Positions 29,907 through 40,316 of a stretch of DNA of 64,000 nucleotides are shown in pieces. The DNA lies in NCBI GenBank assembly GCA_052401645.1, contig CP198939.1, forward strand, positions 62,001-126,000, read 5' to 3'. Within the stretch, counting starts at the first letter, position 1. Each line of letters starts with the position of its first letter. The DNA comes from Arsenophonus sp052401645 (lineage in GTDB: Bacteria > Pseudomonadota > Gammaproteobacteria > Enterobacterales > Enterobacteriaceae). Under the pieces are notes generated by a model. That model was not told the DNA's origin, made no database searches, and was given only the letters and a program-made list of their open reading frames with translations. The position numbers were made by a program, and so were the translations under genes.

Positions 29907-31877
29907 CTATTTCTTCAATTTATCATAACGCTGATTTTCGATGTGTTCAATTTTTTCTACAGGAATAAAATAATCAATATTTTTATCGAAACTTCTATTA
30001 ATCCAGACATAGATAATACCTATAAATCCTATAATAGCTAACCACCAAATATGCCAGATCATAGCAAAACCAAAGATTAAACAAAACGATGAGATAATTA
30101 TTCCATCAGAAGTATTTTTTGGCATATGAATAATTTTATATTCAGTTGGTTTTTTATAAGCTATACCTTTTTCTTTCATATACCACCAAGCATCACGCAT
30201 ATTAATTTGTGGCTCTTTAGCAAAATTATAAAATGGCGCTGGAGATGATGTTGACCATTCTAATGTACGACCATCCCATGGATCACCAGTATAATCGCAG
30301 TTTTTATCGCGATCTCTAATACTTACAATTATTTGAATAACCTGACATAAAATTCCAATAGCGATTAAAAGAGTACCAAGTGAAGCAATTATTAACATAG
30401 AATGATATTCTGGATCAATATTTTGACTTAAACGACGAGTCATTCCCATAAATCCAAGTACATAAAGTGGCATAAAAGCAATAAAGAAACCAGTTATCCA
30501 AAACCAAAAAGCACGAATACCCCATTTTTCATTTAATATAAATCCAAAAGCTTTTGGAAACCAATACGTCATACCGGCAAAGCAACCAAAAACAACACCA
30601 CCGATAATAACATTATGGAAATGGGCAATCAAAAATAAACTATTATGTAGAACAAAATTTGCACCTGGAACAGCTAATAATACACCAGTCATTCCTCCAA
30701 TAGAGAAAGTAATAATAAATCCAATAGTCCAAAGCATCGGTGTTTTAAACTCTATATGACCATGATACATTGTAAATAACCAATTAAATATCTTTACTCC
30801 AGTTGGAATAGCAATAATCATAGTAGCTATACCAAAAAATGCATTGACATTTGCTCCAGCACCCATTGTAAAAAAGTGATGTAACCAAACTATAAATGAC
30901 ATTACAGTAATAACAATTGTTGCAGAAACTAGAGAATTATAACCAAATAAACGTTTTTTAGAAAAAGTTGCAGTAATTTCAGAAAACACACCAAAAACAG
31001 GTAATACTAATATATAAACTTCTGGATGACCCCAAGCCCAAATTAAATTAATATACATCATCATATTACCACCCATATCATTAGTAAAAAAATGTGTATC
31101 TAAATATCGGTCAAGAGTAAGTAATGTAATAGCAACAGTTAATATAGGAAATGCTGCAATTATTAGTACATTAGCACATAGTGCTGTCCAGCTAAAAACC
31201 GGCATTTTCATCATTGACATACCATGTGCTCTCATACGTAATATTGTTGTAAGGAAATTTATTCCAGTCAATGTTGTACCAATTCCTGATATTTGTAAAC
31301 TCCATATCCAATAATCGACTCCAACACCAGGATTGTATTCCTTCCCTGATAATGGAGGGTAAGCCAACCAACCTGTTTGAGCAAATTCACCAATACCTAA
31401 TGATAAATTAATTAAGATAACTCCAACTATAAATAGCCAAAGACTAAGAGAATTTAAGAATGGAAAAGCCATATCACGAGCACCAATTTGCAATGGTACA
31501 ATTAAATTCATTAAACCAATTACGAAAGGTGTTGCCATAAAAAAAATCATGATAACACCATGAGCTGTAAAAATTTGATCGTAATGATAAGGCGGTAAAA
31601 AACCTACAGCACCAGATGATGATAATGCTTGATGACATCGCATCATGATTGCATCTGCAAAACCACGAATTAGCATAACTATGGCAAGGATGATATATAT
31701 AATTCCAATTTTTTTATGATCCAGGCTAGTTAGCCATTCATTCCATAGCCATTTCCATTTATTAAAATAAGTTATAATTCCTAATATAGATATACCAGTT
31801 AATAAAATAGAAATTACAGTGATGATAATAATTGGCTCATGAATAGGTATTGCATTAAATGTTAATTTACCAAACAT
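29907..31877 (-). CDS. cyoB: Cytochrome bo3 ubiquinol oxidase subunit I
   Basis: Catalytic subunit: oxidises ubiquinol, reduces oxygen to water and pumps protons. The 656 residues compare with 663 in E. coli, and residue numbers coincide. Heme B and O ligands H106, H419 and H421, CuB ligands H284, H333 and H334, the cross-linked tyrosine Y288 (GHPEVY), D135 and E286 of the D channel and K362 of the K channel are all present. The quinol-site residues R71, D75, H98 and Q101 are also kept. Fifteen membrane segments are expected from the family. AAGGA precedes the ATG, 68 bases after cyoA. The enzyme appears fully functional, pointing to aerobic respiration in the host tissue. Confidence 0.98.
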   Translation of the reverse strand: MFGKLTFNAIPIHEPIIIITVISILLTGISILGIITYFNKWKWLWNEWLTSLDHKKIGIIYIILAIVMLIRGFADAIMMRCHQALSSSGAVGFLPPYHYDQIFTAHGVIMIFFMATPFVIGLMNLIVPLQIGARDMAFPFLNSLSLWLFIVGVILINLSLGIGEFAQTGWLAYPPLSGKEYNPGVGVDYWIWSLQISGIGTTLTGINFLTTILRMRAHGMSMMKMPVFSWTALCANVLIIAAFPILTVAITLLTLDRYLDTHFFTNDMGGNMMMYINLIWAWGHPEVYILVLPVFGVFSEITATFSKKRLFGYNSLVSATIVITVMSFIVWLHHFFTMGAGANVNAFFGIATMIIAIPTGVKIFNWLFTMYHGHIEFKTPMLWTIGFIITFSIGGMTGVLLAVPGANFVLHNSLFLIAHFHNVIIGGVVFGCFAGMTYWFPKAFGFILNEKWGIRAFWFWITGFFIAFMPLYVLGFMGMTRRLSQNIDPEYHSMLIIASLGTLLIAIGILCQVIQIIVSIRDRDKNCDYTGDPWDGRTLEWSTSSPAPFYNFAKEPQINMRDAWWYMKEKGIAYKKPTEYKIIHMPKNTSDGIIISSFCLIFGFAMIWHIWWLAIIGFIGIIYVWINRSFDKNIDYFIPVEKIEHIENQRYDKLKK

Positions 31878-31945
31878 ACTGTTTATTCCTTAATATCGAC
31901 ATAAGTAGAATGATTAATATGTATTAATTTATCACATCAAACATT

Positions 31946-32833
31946 TCATTTTTTTGGTTTATTAGCATGGTTAATATGATGTTCATGGTGAAATTTTAAT
32001 ATAATTTCTTCATAGAGATTTGCCTTTACACTTGAAAAATAAATGACAGGAACGTTTTTGCTTGGTTTAGATAACTCATTAAATGCAGTGATATTATCTA
32101 GCTTTTTAGTTGATGTTTTTACTTTTCCTACCCATTTATCAAAACTTTTTATATCAGGAGTTGCAATTACATTAAATTTCATATTAGAAAAGCCATGACC
32201 ACTATAACTTGATGAAAAACCTTTATAGATACCAGGTTCATTAGCGATTAAATGAAGCTTTGTTTGCATTCCAGCCATTGCATAAATTTGCCCACCTAGA
32301 GCTGGTATAAAAAAAGAATTCATTACTGAATAAGCTGTTACTTTAAAGTTAATTGGTATACCTACAGGAATAGCAATTTCGTTCACTGTAGCTATATTTT
32401 TTTCTGGATAAATATATACCCATTTCCAGTTGGTAGAAATAACTTGAATATTAATAGGTTTTTTATCGTTTTCCAATGCTTTATAAGGATCAAGTTGATG
32501 TGTAGTTTTCCAAGTAATAATAGCAAGAATGATAATAATAATTATTGGAATTGTCCAACAAATTAACTCAATTTTATTTGAGTGTTCCCAATCTGGCCAA
32601 TATGTTGATTTTTTATTATTTATTCTATATTTTCTAGCAAATGTAAATGTCATAAAAATTACTGGAATAACAATAAGTAACATTAAACAAAGTGCGGTTA
32701 GTATCAATTTTTTTTGTTCAATACCAACGGTACCTTTTGGATCCATTAATACCATATTACAACTAGTTAGTAAAAATGTGATAGCAAGTAGTAAAATGAT
32801 TCGAATAATTTCTTTATATTTTATAAGTCTCAT
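31946..32833 (-). CDS. cyoA: Cytochrome bo3 ubiquinol oxidase subunit II (lipoprotein)
   Basis: Subunit II of the quinol oxidase. The 295 residues are about 20 fewer than in E. coli, lost from the histidine-rich C-terminal tail. It has a lipoprotein signal with lipobox LTSC (C25), two membrane segments at about 43-66 and 90-110, and a periplasmic cupredoxin-like domain with TNWKWVYIYPE and NSFFIPALGGQIYAMAGMQT. It lacks the CuA cysteines, as expected for quinol rather than cytochrome c oxidases. First gene of the cyoABCDE operon. TGGA lies nine bases before the ATG. E. coli ampG and yajG, which come next upstream, are absent. Confidence 0.96.
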   Translation of the reverse strand: MRLIKYKEIIRIILLLAITFLLTSCNMVLMDPKGTVGIEQKKLILTALCLMLLIVIPVIFMTFTFARKYRINNKKSTYWPDWEHSNKIELICWTIPIIIIIILAIITWKTTHQLDPYKALENDKKPINIQVISTNWKWVYIYPEKNIATVNEIAIPVGIPINFKVTAYSVMNSFFIPALGGQIYAMAGMQTKLHLIANEPGIYKGFSSSYSGHGFSNMKFNVIATPDIKSFDKWVGKVKTSTKKLDNITAFNELSKPSKNVPVIYFSSVKANLYEEIILKFHHEHHINHANKPKK

Positions 32834-34912
32834 TTAGTAATTCCAAATAAGAAAATGGTTATTATTATTTTAATATGGATATTTTACGGTAAGGTTTATA
32901 TTTCTGTAAATAACTGCAAGAGTTAAAATTCTGATTTTTTCACTTTTCTTTAAAAGAATTAAATTTAAGATTAAATTTTTATAGAAGAGTTTAAGTTATG
33001 ACTTAATGCTTAATAATTATTTGAATTAGATGATTTTATCATTAATATTAAAATAGATAAATGAAATATAATTAGTTATTTTTCTATATTTAAAATTAAT
33101 TTTTTTATAAATAATTGTTAATTTTAACATTTTATTAAATATTAAATAATAAATAAAATTATTACAAATAGATTATATGAACTCATCATATTTTATATGG
33201 TAAAAATTATATTCATATATCAATCAATCTTATGATGATAAGAATTATCAAAAAGTTTATTATCAAGTTAACGATATTTAAAATATCTTTATCATTAAAG
33301 ATAAAATTTGAATTATTATTCACATAATAAGCATTATATATTATAATATTAATTGTATATATAAAAGTTTTGTGATTAAAATTAAGAATTGTTAAATAGA
33401 TTGATTATCTAGTATAATATAAATAATTATTGATAAAATGATATGGTTATCGATTAAGATGAAATAAAATCAAGAATCTTTATAACAATAAAGATAGTTT
33501 GTAAAAGGTATTTATGATTGTAGTCAATAACTATTGGATATATTTTATATAAAATAGTATATTGATTATTTTATAATGATAAAATTTTTTTAAATAAGAT
33601 TTAAAGTAAATTTATTATTAATTTATGCAAATAAATATATATTTTAATTATTATTTTATTGATTAAATAAATTTTAAACATTAAAGAGAAACTCTAGTAT
33701 TTAAATATTTAAAATTATCTTTTTATGTTTTAAAAGGAAAGTGATAAGAAATTATATATCAGAGATATTTGATTATCTATAGTATTTAACCAAATAATCT
33801 AATAATTATTCTTAATAACTATTTAGATTAAAATATTAAATAATATAAATAAATATAGTAATATTATTTTTTTTAATAGCACAATTTTATATATACTAAT
33901 CTAATCTTATAGATAGTAAAATTTCATAATTTTATCATCTTAAATCATTTTAGATAATTATCTCATTTAAAGAAATTAATAGATAAATCATATCTGCTAT
34001 TATAATTCACTTTAATAAAGAATTTATGCTTTTAAGAGTTAAAATATTTAATATTAGTTGTATACTAACACGTAGTTTTTCTATTAGTTTAAAATGACCC
34101 TATGCATTTTAAATATATAATAATATATAATAGAGTTAATTTGTTATCTTTTATTTTACTTAAAATAGTATTTATATAATGTTTATTTTTATCAGATTTT
34201 TTATTATTCTCATTGATTTCTAAATATAATTATTAGTTTTTAGTATTACTAATTTTTATCTAGTTATATATTTATTTATTTTTATATTATATAATATATT
34301 GATTTTATTAGATAAACAATAAATAAGCTTTGTTAATTTTTTATTAACTAATAAATAAATTATTATTTTTATAAATATCAATATATTTATTTTTATATAA
34401 TATAAAATATTTATTTATATCATCAATTCTTAGTATTTACCTTTGATATTTATAATATGGTTTATATAGTTTTATTATGAATAAAAGAATTATATTTATA
34501 ATAAATTTAATTTTCCATATACTGATGTGATTTAATCAACTTCATATGATAAATAATATGAGTTTATTAAAATAATAAAATCTCTTTTCTAAATTATAGA
34601 TTTTCTTATATTTTAGTATTTTAGTTAAATTATTCGTATATTTATTTTTTTTGAAAAAGTATTCAAACTTTTCTGTTATAGCAAACAAAGAACTAAATAT
34701 TATTATTAATTATAAATTAAAGATTATTTTAATATGTAATTTATTAATTACATTAATTAACTATAAAATATTTCTTAATTTAAAATATAAGTCTTTTTTT
34801 TAATTGATATACTATTTATATAATTTACTTATATTTAATATAAAATTAAGATTTTAATAATTAATCTTAAATAATATAGTATAATTATAACGATTCTATT
34901 TTTATTTTATGG

Positions 34913-34975
34913 TTGATAAAATAGATTTATTTATTCATAAATCTATTTTTTGAAAAAGAAATTTTTCATTATCAA
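34913..34975 (+). other. Compact three-way-junction-like fold
   Basis: An outer 7-bp stem pairs 34913-34919 (TTGATAA) with 34969-34975 (TTATCAA). Inside it lie an 11-bp hairpin (34920-34930 with 34937-34947, 6-nt loop) and a 7-bp hairpin (34951-34957 with 34962-34968) capped by a GAAA tetraloop. Only three bases between the helices are unpaired. A TATAAT lies upstream at 34880-34885 without a good -35. It could be a small RNA or RNA element, or a chance fold. No family was recognised. Confidence 0.3.
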
Positions 34976-35121
34976 TAGTGTATAAAATAATTTATAATGT
35001 AATAATTTTTATTATTTTATTGCACTATTAAATAATTAGTATTTATTTTATATAACAATAAATATGATTACTTTCATTATGTTTTTAAATTATAATAGCT
35101 AACTAGTAATCTATAAGTTAT

Positions 35122-35154
35122 CATATTACGATCTAATTATTAGATCATAATATG
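35122..35154. repeat. Hairpin, 14 bp with one mismatch
   Basis: Arms 35122-35136 and 35140-35154 pair with a single C/A mismatch around a 3-nt loop. The inner part contains GATCTAA/TTAGATC, so it has more G/C pairs than most local hairpins. A third hairpin with a 3-nt bulge follows at 35173-35218. These could be remnants of terminators. Confidence 0.4.
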
Positions 35155-35573
35155 TATATAAATATTATTATAATTTGGTAATTATCATAAATATTCATAA
35201 AAAATATGATAATCAAATATTTTTGAAGGTAGTAAAAATATTTATTTTATATTATAAAATAATTTAGATTTGTAAAGGTAAATCTATTTTCTATATTTAA
35301 TAGAATTTTTCTTTATATTGTATAATATATTAATTGAATTAATAATATTATTATTTTAATAAATAAATACTTTTTTATTAGTAAATTTATTAACTTAATT
35401 TAATATAAATTAAGTTATATTAACAAAATTAATTATAATAGAGATATAGAAGTAAAGTTTATAAATTAAAAGTTTTTATTTTAATAATAAGAAGTATATT
35501 CCTATTCAAAGAATATTGAAAGTTATATTTTATTAATTATTATTTGGATAATTGTTAATAATAAATAATTTAT

Positions 35574-35606
35574 TATATAATATATATGTCACATATATAT
35601 TATATA
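35574..35606. repeat. 33-base near-perfect palindrome
   Basis: Arms 35574-35589 and 35591-35606 are exact reverse complements of 16 bp separated by a single C. The sequence is almost pure alternating TA with one GTCAC at the centre. No gene is nearby. Confidence 0.45.
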
Positions 35607-36364
35607 TATTATATTAATTTTATAATTATATTTTATGATTTTTTATTTTATAGATATTTGATAATTCAATATTTAAATAAATTTAAAATTTTTTTTTATA
35701 AATAGATATTTTAAATTTATTTAAATATGTTCTGTGAGTAATTTATTTATTTATTTAAAATAACTTAAATTTATTTTTGATTAATAGATAAATAATATAT
35801 ACTACTTAATATCATAAGATATATAATAGATAATTTATATTATTTATTTAAAATAATTTTACTAGATAAGTAATCTTAGTTTAATATTATAATAAGAGAT
35901 TATTTTTTAATAAAAAATAAAGATATATTTGATAATAAAATTAACTATACCAATAAGGTAAAGTGATAATTAAACATGTGTAAGATAAATTATTATTTTC
36001 AATATAATATTAACATAAACTTATTCAATAATAGATAAAGTTGATATAGAATATAAGTTAAATTTAGAAATAAAATAATTATAAATGTTGTATTAGTATA
36101 ACAATAAATATTGTAATCTTTATTTCTTAGAATAATTAAGAAAAAAGTATTTATAGTATAAATTATTATTGGAATTTTTATTTAAAGATTAGTAAGTAAA
36201 ATTTTAAATAATTCATAAACGTAAAAAAAGTAATAGTTTAAATAAGAAAATTTTATGCTTTATTCTAAAATCTATATAAAAAATAAAAAATAAATATTTT
36301 AAAAAGTTTTTAATATTATCAATATTAACTAAAATAAAAAAAGATGTTTATTTAAAACAACGAT

Positions 36365-36783
36365 TTATATTAAATTATATAATAAATATATAAGCAATTT
36401 TATAAAAAATAAATAAAATGTAAATAATAAATATTATTAAAATTAAATATAATAAAGTAGTATCAAAATAATTTAAAATAATATTTTAATAATTAAAGTT
36501 TCATTAATGATTTTTATTAATTATTAAAATATTATTTTAAATTATTTTGATACTACTTTATTATATTTAATTTTAATAATATTTATTATTTACATTTTAT
36601 TTATTTTTTAATACTACTTTATTATATTTAATTTTAATAATATTTATTATTTACATTTTATTTATTTTTTATAAAATTGCTTATATATTTATTATATAAT
36701 TTAATATAATAAAGTAGTATCAAAATAATTTAAAATAATATTTTAATAATTAAAGTTTCATTAATGATTTTTATTAATTATTA
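36365..36783. repeat. Large palindrome with internal tandem and flanking direct duplication
   Basis: The left arm 36365-36496 (132 bp) is the exact reverse complement of the right arm 36517-36709, except that the right arm carries a 61-bp tandem duplication (units about 36549-36609 and 36610-36670). The spacer is 20 bases. A perfect 81-bp direct copy of 36446-36526, containing the inner left arm and spacer, follows at 36703-36783. No open frame or transposase is present. The pattern fits template switching or fold-back synthesis in the cell, or an amplification or assembly artefact. Confidence 0.85.
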
Positions 36784-38335
36784 GATATGAGTGTGCTTTA
36801 AACATTATTTACTAGTAAACTGCTAATAATTAAATTATGTATAATAAACAATGAAATTATTGATTAAATATAAAATTAATTTATTATAAATTAATGCGCT
36901 ATTATGATGTTTATTAAAATAATTTAGTATTAATATAATTTTTTATACCAACAAGAAATCTTCTTTTTATAAATATTTTAAATATCTTTTCTATTAAATA
37001 AAATTTAAGAAATAACTATTTTCATAATAAATAATTATATATAAAAATATAATTCAAATTAAAAAATCTCTATAGTTAGAATATTGATAATAAATAAAAT
37101 ATTACTAGTTAATAACTATAAGTGATAATTATTTAACAACAACTCTATATGATATAATAATTTATTAATAAAAATGATAAAAATAACTATAAATTTTGAT
37201 AGATAAGATTTTCTTAACTAAGAAAAGTATATTTTTAAAAAAATAGTATTTTTATACTAATTTTAATTATAAGTATTTTGATAATCGTTAATAATAATAT
37301 AAATATAGAATAGTAAAAATAGAAGTAGTCTTCAAGAACTATATTTCATAAAAATAAGTAAGTATTTATAAATCTTTATTATTTTTTATTAAAAATGAAT
37401 AGATCTATTATTATATTATTAATTAAAATATTGATTATTTTTTAAAAATTAAATTGCGTATTTTATTTTATAACTAATTTTCAGGATATTTGGTTATTTT
37501 ATAACTAAATATAAATTAATATTTTATCAAAAGTATATTAAATATACGTTAATAAGAAATTATTGTATATATTTTTACAAAAAAAATTATAAGAATAATT
37601 ATAAATCCATTAATTAATATTACTAATATTATGATTTTAATATTGATAAATAATATTACGACGTAAGTTATTTTTTACATATTATGTAAAGTTTAATTAT
37701 ATATTTTACAATTAAAATTAATCTATTTAATTATAAAGTAAACTTTTAACTATTTTAAAAACTATTGCTATAATATATTAGATAGTAGAAATATAAGAAA
37801 TTTTTTAATATTGCTGATACTATATAATTATAATTAGTTTCATTTAGTAAATGTAATTGAGTTTAGTTTATTATTAATAATTTTAGATGAAGATATTATT
37901 CTTATAATTAAATATTGAATTTTAATTTAATATTTTAATATAAATATTGTATCATTTAGTATTTAATAATCAAATTAAATATAAATAATATTAATAAGTA
38001 AATAATTAAATAATGAAATATAGATAGAGAATGGTTTATAATAATATATTTTATCAATTTAATTAAAATATTAATTTTTTAATAATATTATATATAACAC
38101 GCTTTTATTTTCAGTTATAATACTAATATTAATTTTTAATGAAAATTTTTTTGAAATTATATAAATTATTATACTTTTATTTAAATTAATAAAATTTATT
38201 AATATCTTTAGTAAAAAAATAAATAAATTGTATAATTAGTAACAATTTAAGTAAAAAATTAATAATTTTTTACTTATAAGATCAATCAATTAGTAAATTA
38301 TATTAAAAAATTGTTAATATGGTAATTATAAACTT

Positions 38336-38656
38336 ATGAAAATAAAAACAATATCCGAGAAAATTGAAGAAAAGCTTAAATATGCTTTTTCACCAATATA
38401 TTTAATGGTTTCAGATGAAAGTAAACAACATAATGTTCCAAACGGTATTGAAAGTCACTTCAAAATTATTTTGGTAACAGAAAAATTTGTAGGACAAAGT
38501 ATGGTGACTCGTCACCAAGCTGTTTATAAATTATTAGCAGATGAACTATCTAATAGTATTCATGCGTTAGGGTTATATACTTATACTCAAACTGAGTTGA
38601 AACAACGCCAAAAGACAGTATTTTCTTCATTTCCTTGCTTTAATAAAAAAGATTAA
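38336..38656 (+). CDS. bolA: BolA family protein
   Basis: BolA proteins pair with monothiol glutaredoxins around an iron-sulfur cluster and, in E. coli, also affect transcription and cell shape. It has 106 residues (E. coli 105) and aligns throughout: IEEKLKYAF, the DESKQHNVPNGIESHFKIILVTEKF stretch, the conserved histidine in TRHQAVYKLLADEL, and HALGLYTYTQTE. No Shine-Dalgarno sequence precedes the ATG. It is upstream of tig, as in E. coli. It could be one of several BolA paralogues (IbaG), but the length and position favour BolA. Confidence 0.93.
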   Translation: MKIKTISEKIEEKLKYAFSPIYLMVSDESKQHNVPNGIESHFKIILVTEKFVGQSMVTRHQAVYKLLADELSNSIHALGLYTYTQTELKQRQKTVFSSFPCFNKKD

Positions 38657-39018
38657 CTATTGTTAATTAACAATTAAATTAGATTTGCTTTAAAAGAAAT
38701 ATTATTTAATAAAATTAATAGTATAAATATTTTTATATTATTTAATTTTTATGAAATTAAATAATATAAATTTTTCTAAAAACTATTTAAAATATTTTAT
38801 TATTCATAATTATTCTTTTTTAGATTCATTTTTTTATGTATCTATAAGATGTTGCGTCTATTTATATAAGTATTGAAATGTTTCAATTATAATAAATGTT
38901 AAGGATTATCAAAATAATGGATATAATATGATTTTTTTGAAATTAGTATTTTAATAAAATAACACTCTAATTTATTTTATAGCTTACAAAGTATCATGGA
39001 TTCTTCTGAGATAATTAG
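38657..39018. other. Non-coding stretch bolA to tig remnant
   Basis: It contains the terminator-like hairpin after bolA at 38732-38770 and a short GC-richer patch near 38842-38860 that I cannot assign. The former tig promoter would be here. Confidence 0.5.
38732..38770 (+). terminator. Terminator-like hairpin after bolA
   Basis: Arms 38732-38748 and 38754-38770 are perfectly complementary over 17 bp with a 5-nt loop (TTATG), followed directly by TTTTT at 38771-38775. Its position 75 bases after the bolA stop and its U-run fit an intrinsic terminator, though the stem is all A/T. Confidence 0.5.
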
Positions 39019-40316
39019 ATACCAGTTTCTATTGAAACAATTCAAGGTTTGCAGAGTTATCTAACTATTTTAATTCCTAATATTTTTATTAAAAATAATT
39101 AATAATAAACTAGTAAATCTATCGAAAATTTGTATTGCTGATTTTCGTAAAGGCAAAGTTGTTAAATTAATATTATTAAAAACATTATGGTATTTATATA
39201 CTAGAGGAAATATTGGAAAATTTAATGCAATGTAATTTTATTATTACAATCATATAGCAGAAGATTAATTTATCTAGGGAATAAAGATATCCAATCAAAA
39301 CACTTCAATGCTATAGTGGATTTTTATCCATACAGTTTAATTTGAAATATATCAAAAAATTAAACTAAAAGGTCTAGAAAATATTATGGTTGAAAAAACC
39401 TATTGTTATGATGAAATATAAATGTAATAATAAGATATTAGAAGTATTATATAAACAACAAGAAATTTAGAACGAGAAAATATAAAAAATAAATGAAAAT
39501 TCTAGAGTAATTATCGATTTAATGGTATAATTGATAGATATTCATTTAAATTTTGCTGATAAAAGTAATTTTGTATTAATAATGAGTGAATAGATTATGA
39601 TACTAAATTTTAAAGATATTATTTATAGGTTATCAAGAAAATAAAGAATTTATTATTTATATAAATTTTCTATTAGATTATTTATACATAGAGTATTTAA
39701 AAAATAAAATGATAAAATTTATCATTTTATTTAAAAAATATAGCAATATATATTTTTACTAAAATTAAAAGAATTCATTAAAAAATTTGGTATTCAATAA
39801 TGGTTAACAATTTAATGTTTATATATAAAAATACGTAAAAAATATTGAGTGCATAAATTTATAGAAGCTATTTGTAATCTAATTAAAGTGCAATTATTTG
39901 ATAGTTAGTTAAGAAAAAATAAAATTGACGTATCTAATATTTTTATTAATAGTAAAAATATTTACAATCAAAAAAACTGCAGAACGTTTTTTTTGATAAA
40001 AATAAATAAATATTAGAATTATCACGTAAAATATTCGAAAATCAAGTTAAATATCGAGTAGTTTCACTTTACTATTAAACTATGTTATCAATAAAAACTA
40101 TTTAACTATATATAATTCTCCTGCTATGTCATTGATTAAATAGATAACCTTCAATTATGAAAATCTATCTGAAATAATAAAATAATACAGTAAAAACAAA
40201 AATCTAATTAATGATGTTCGTAATTTTGTATTAGAAAAGAAATCTATTAAGATTTTATAAAAAAGGCATAAATAACAAATAAAGAGATTAAATTTGAAGA
40301 GTTAATCAATCAGTAA
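39019..40316 (+). pseudogene. tig: Decayed trigger factor gene
   Basis: Trigger factor is the ribosome-bound chaperone and prolyl isomerase. Here only collinear fragments survive, broken by stops and frameshifts. The start codon has become ATA (39019-39021), followed by PVSIETIQGL, which matches the N-terminus of the family. Then come ADFRKGKV (the ribosome-binding loop signature), LKGLENIMVEK followed by a one-base shift in an A run, DKSNFVLIM, ENQVKYRVV, a C-terminal stretch YENLSEIIK-stop-YSKNKNLINDVRNFVLE, and EIKFEELINQ with the terminal TAA at 40314-40316. The order of fragments and the place between bolA and clpP are exactly those of tig. The span of about 1.3 kb equals a full-length gene, so decay has been by small changes and not by large deletion. 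Confidence 0.88.

Larger units (their letters stand above)
32834..38335. other. 5.5-kb non-coding stretch cyoA to bolA
   Basis: No gene seen. In E. coli ampG and yajG lie here. The cyo promoter must be within the first few hundred bases but could not be picked out. The stretch holds a multi-helix element (34913-34975), further hairpins at 35122-35154, 35173-35218 and 35574-35606, and the large palindrome with duplications at 36365-36783. Nothing else was assignable. Confidence 0.65.

Noticed and set aside
36365..36783. Palindrome as a MITE or insertion sequence
   Set aside because: No target-site duplication, transposase frame or second genomic copy within the window. The internal tandem and direct copies fit template switching better.
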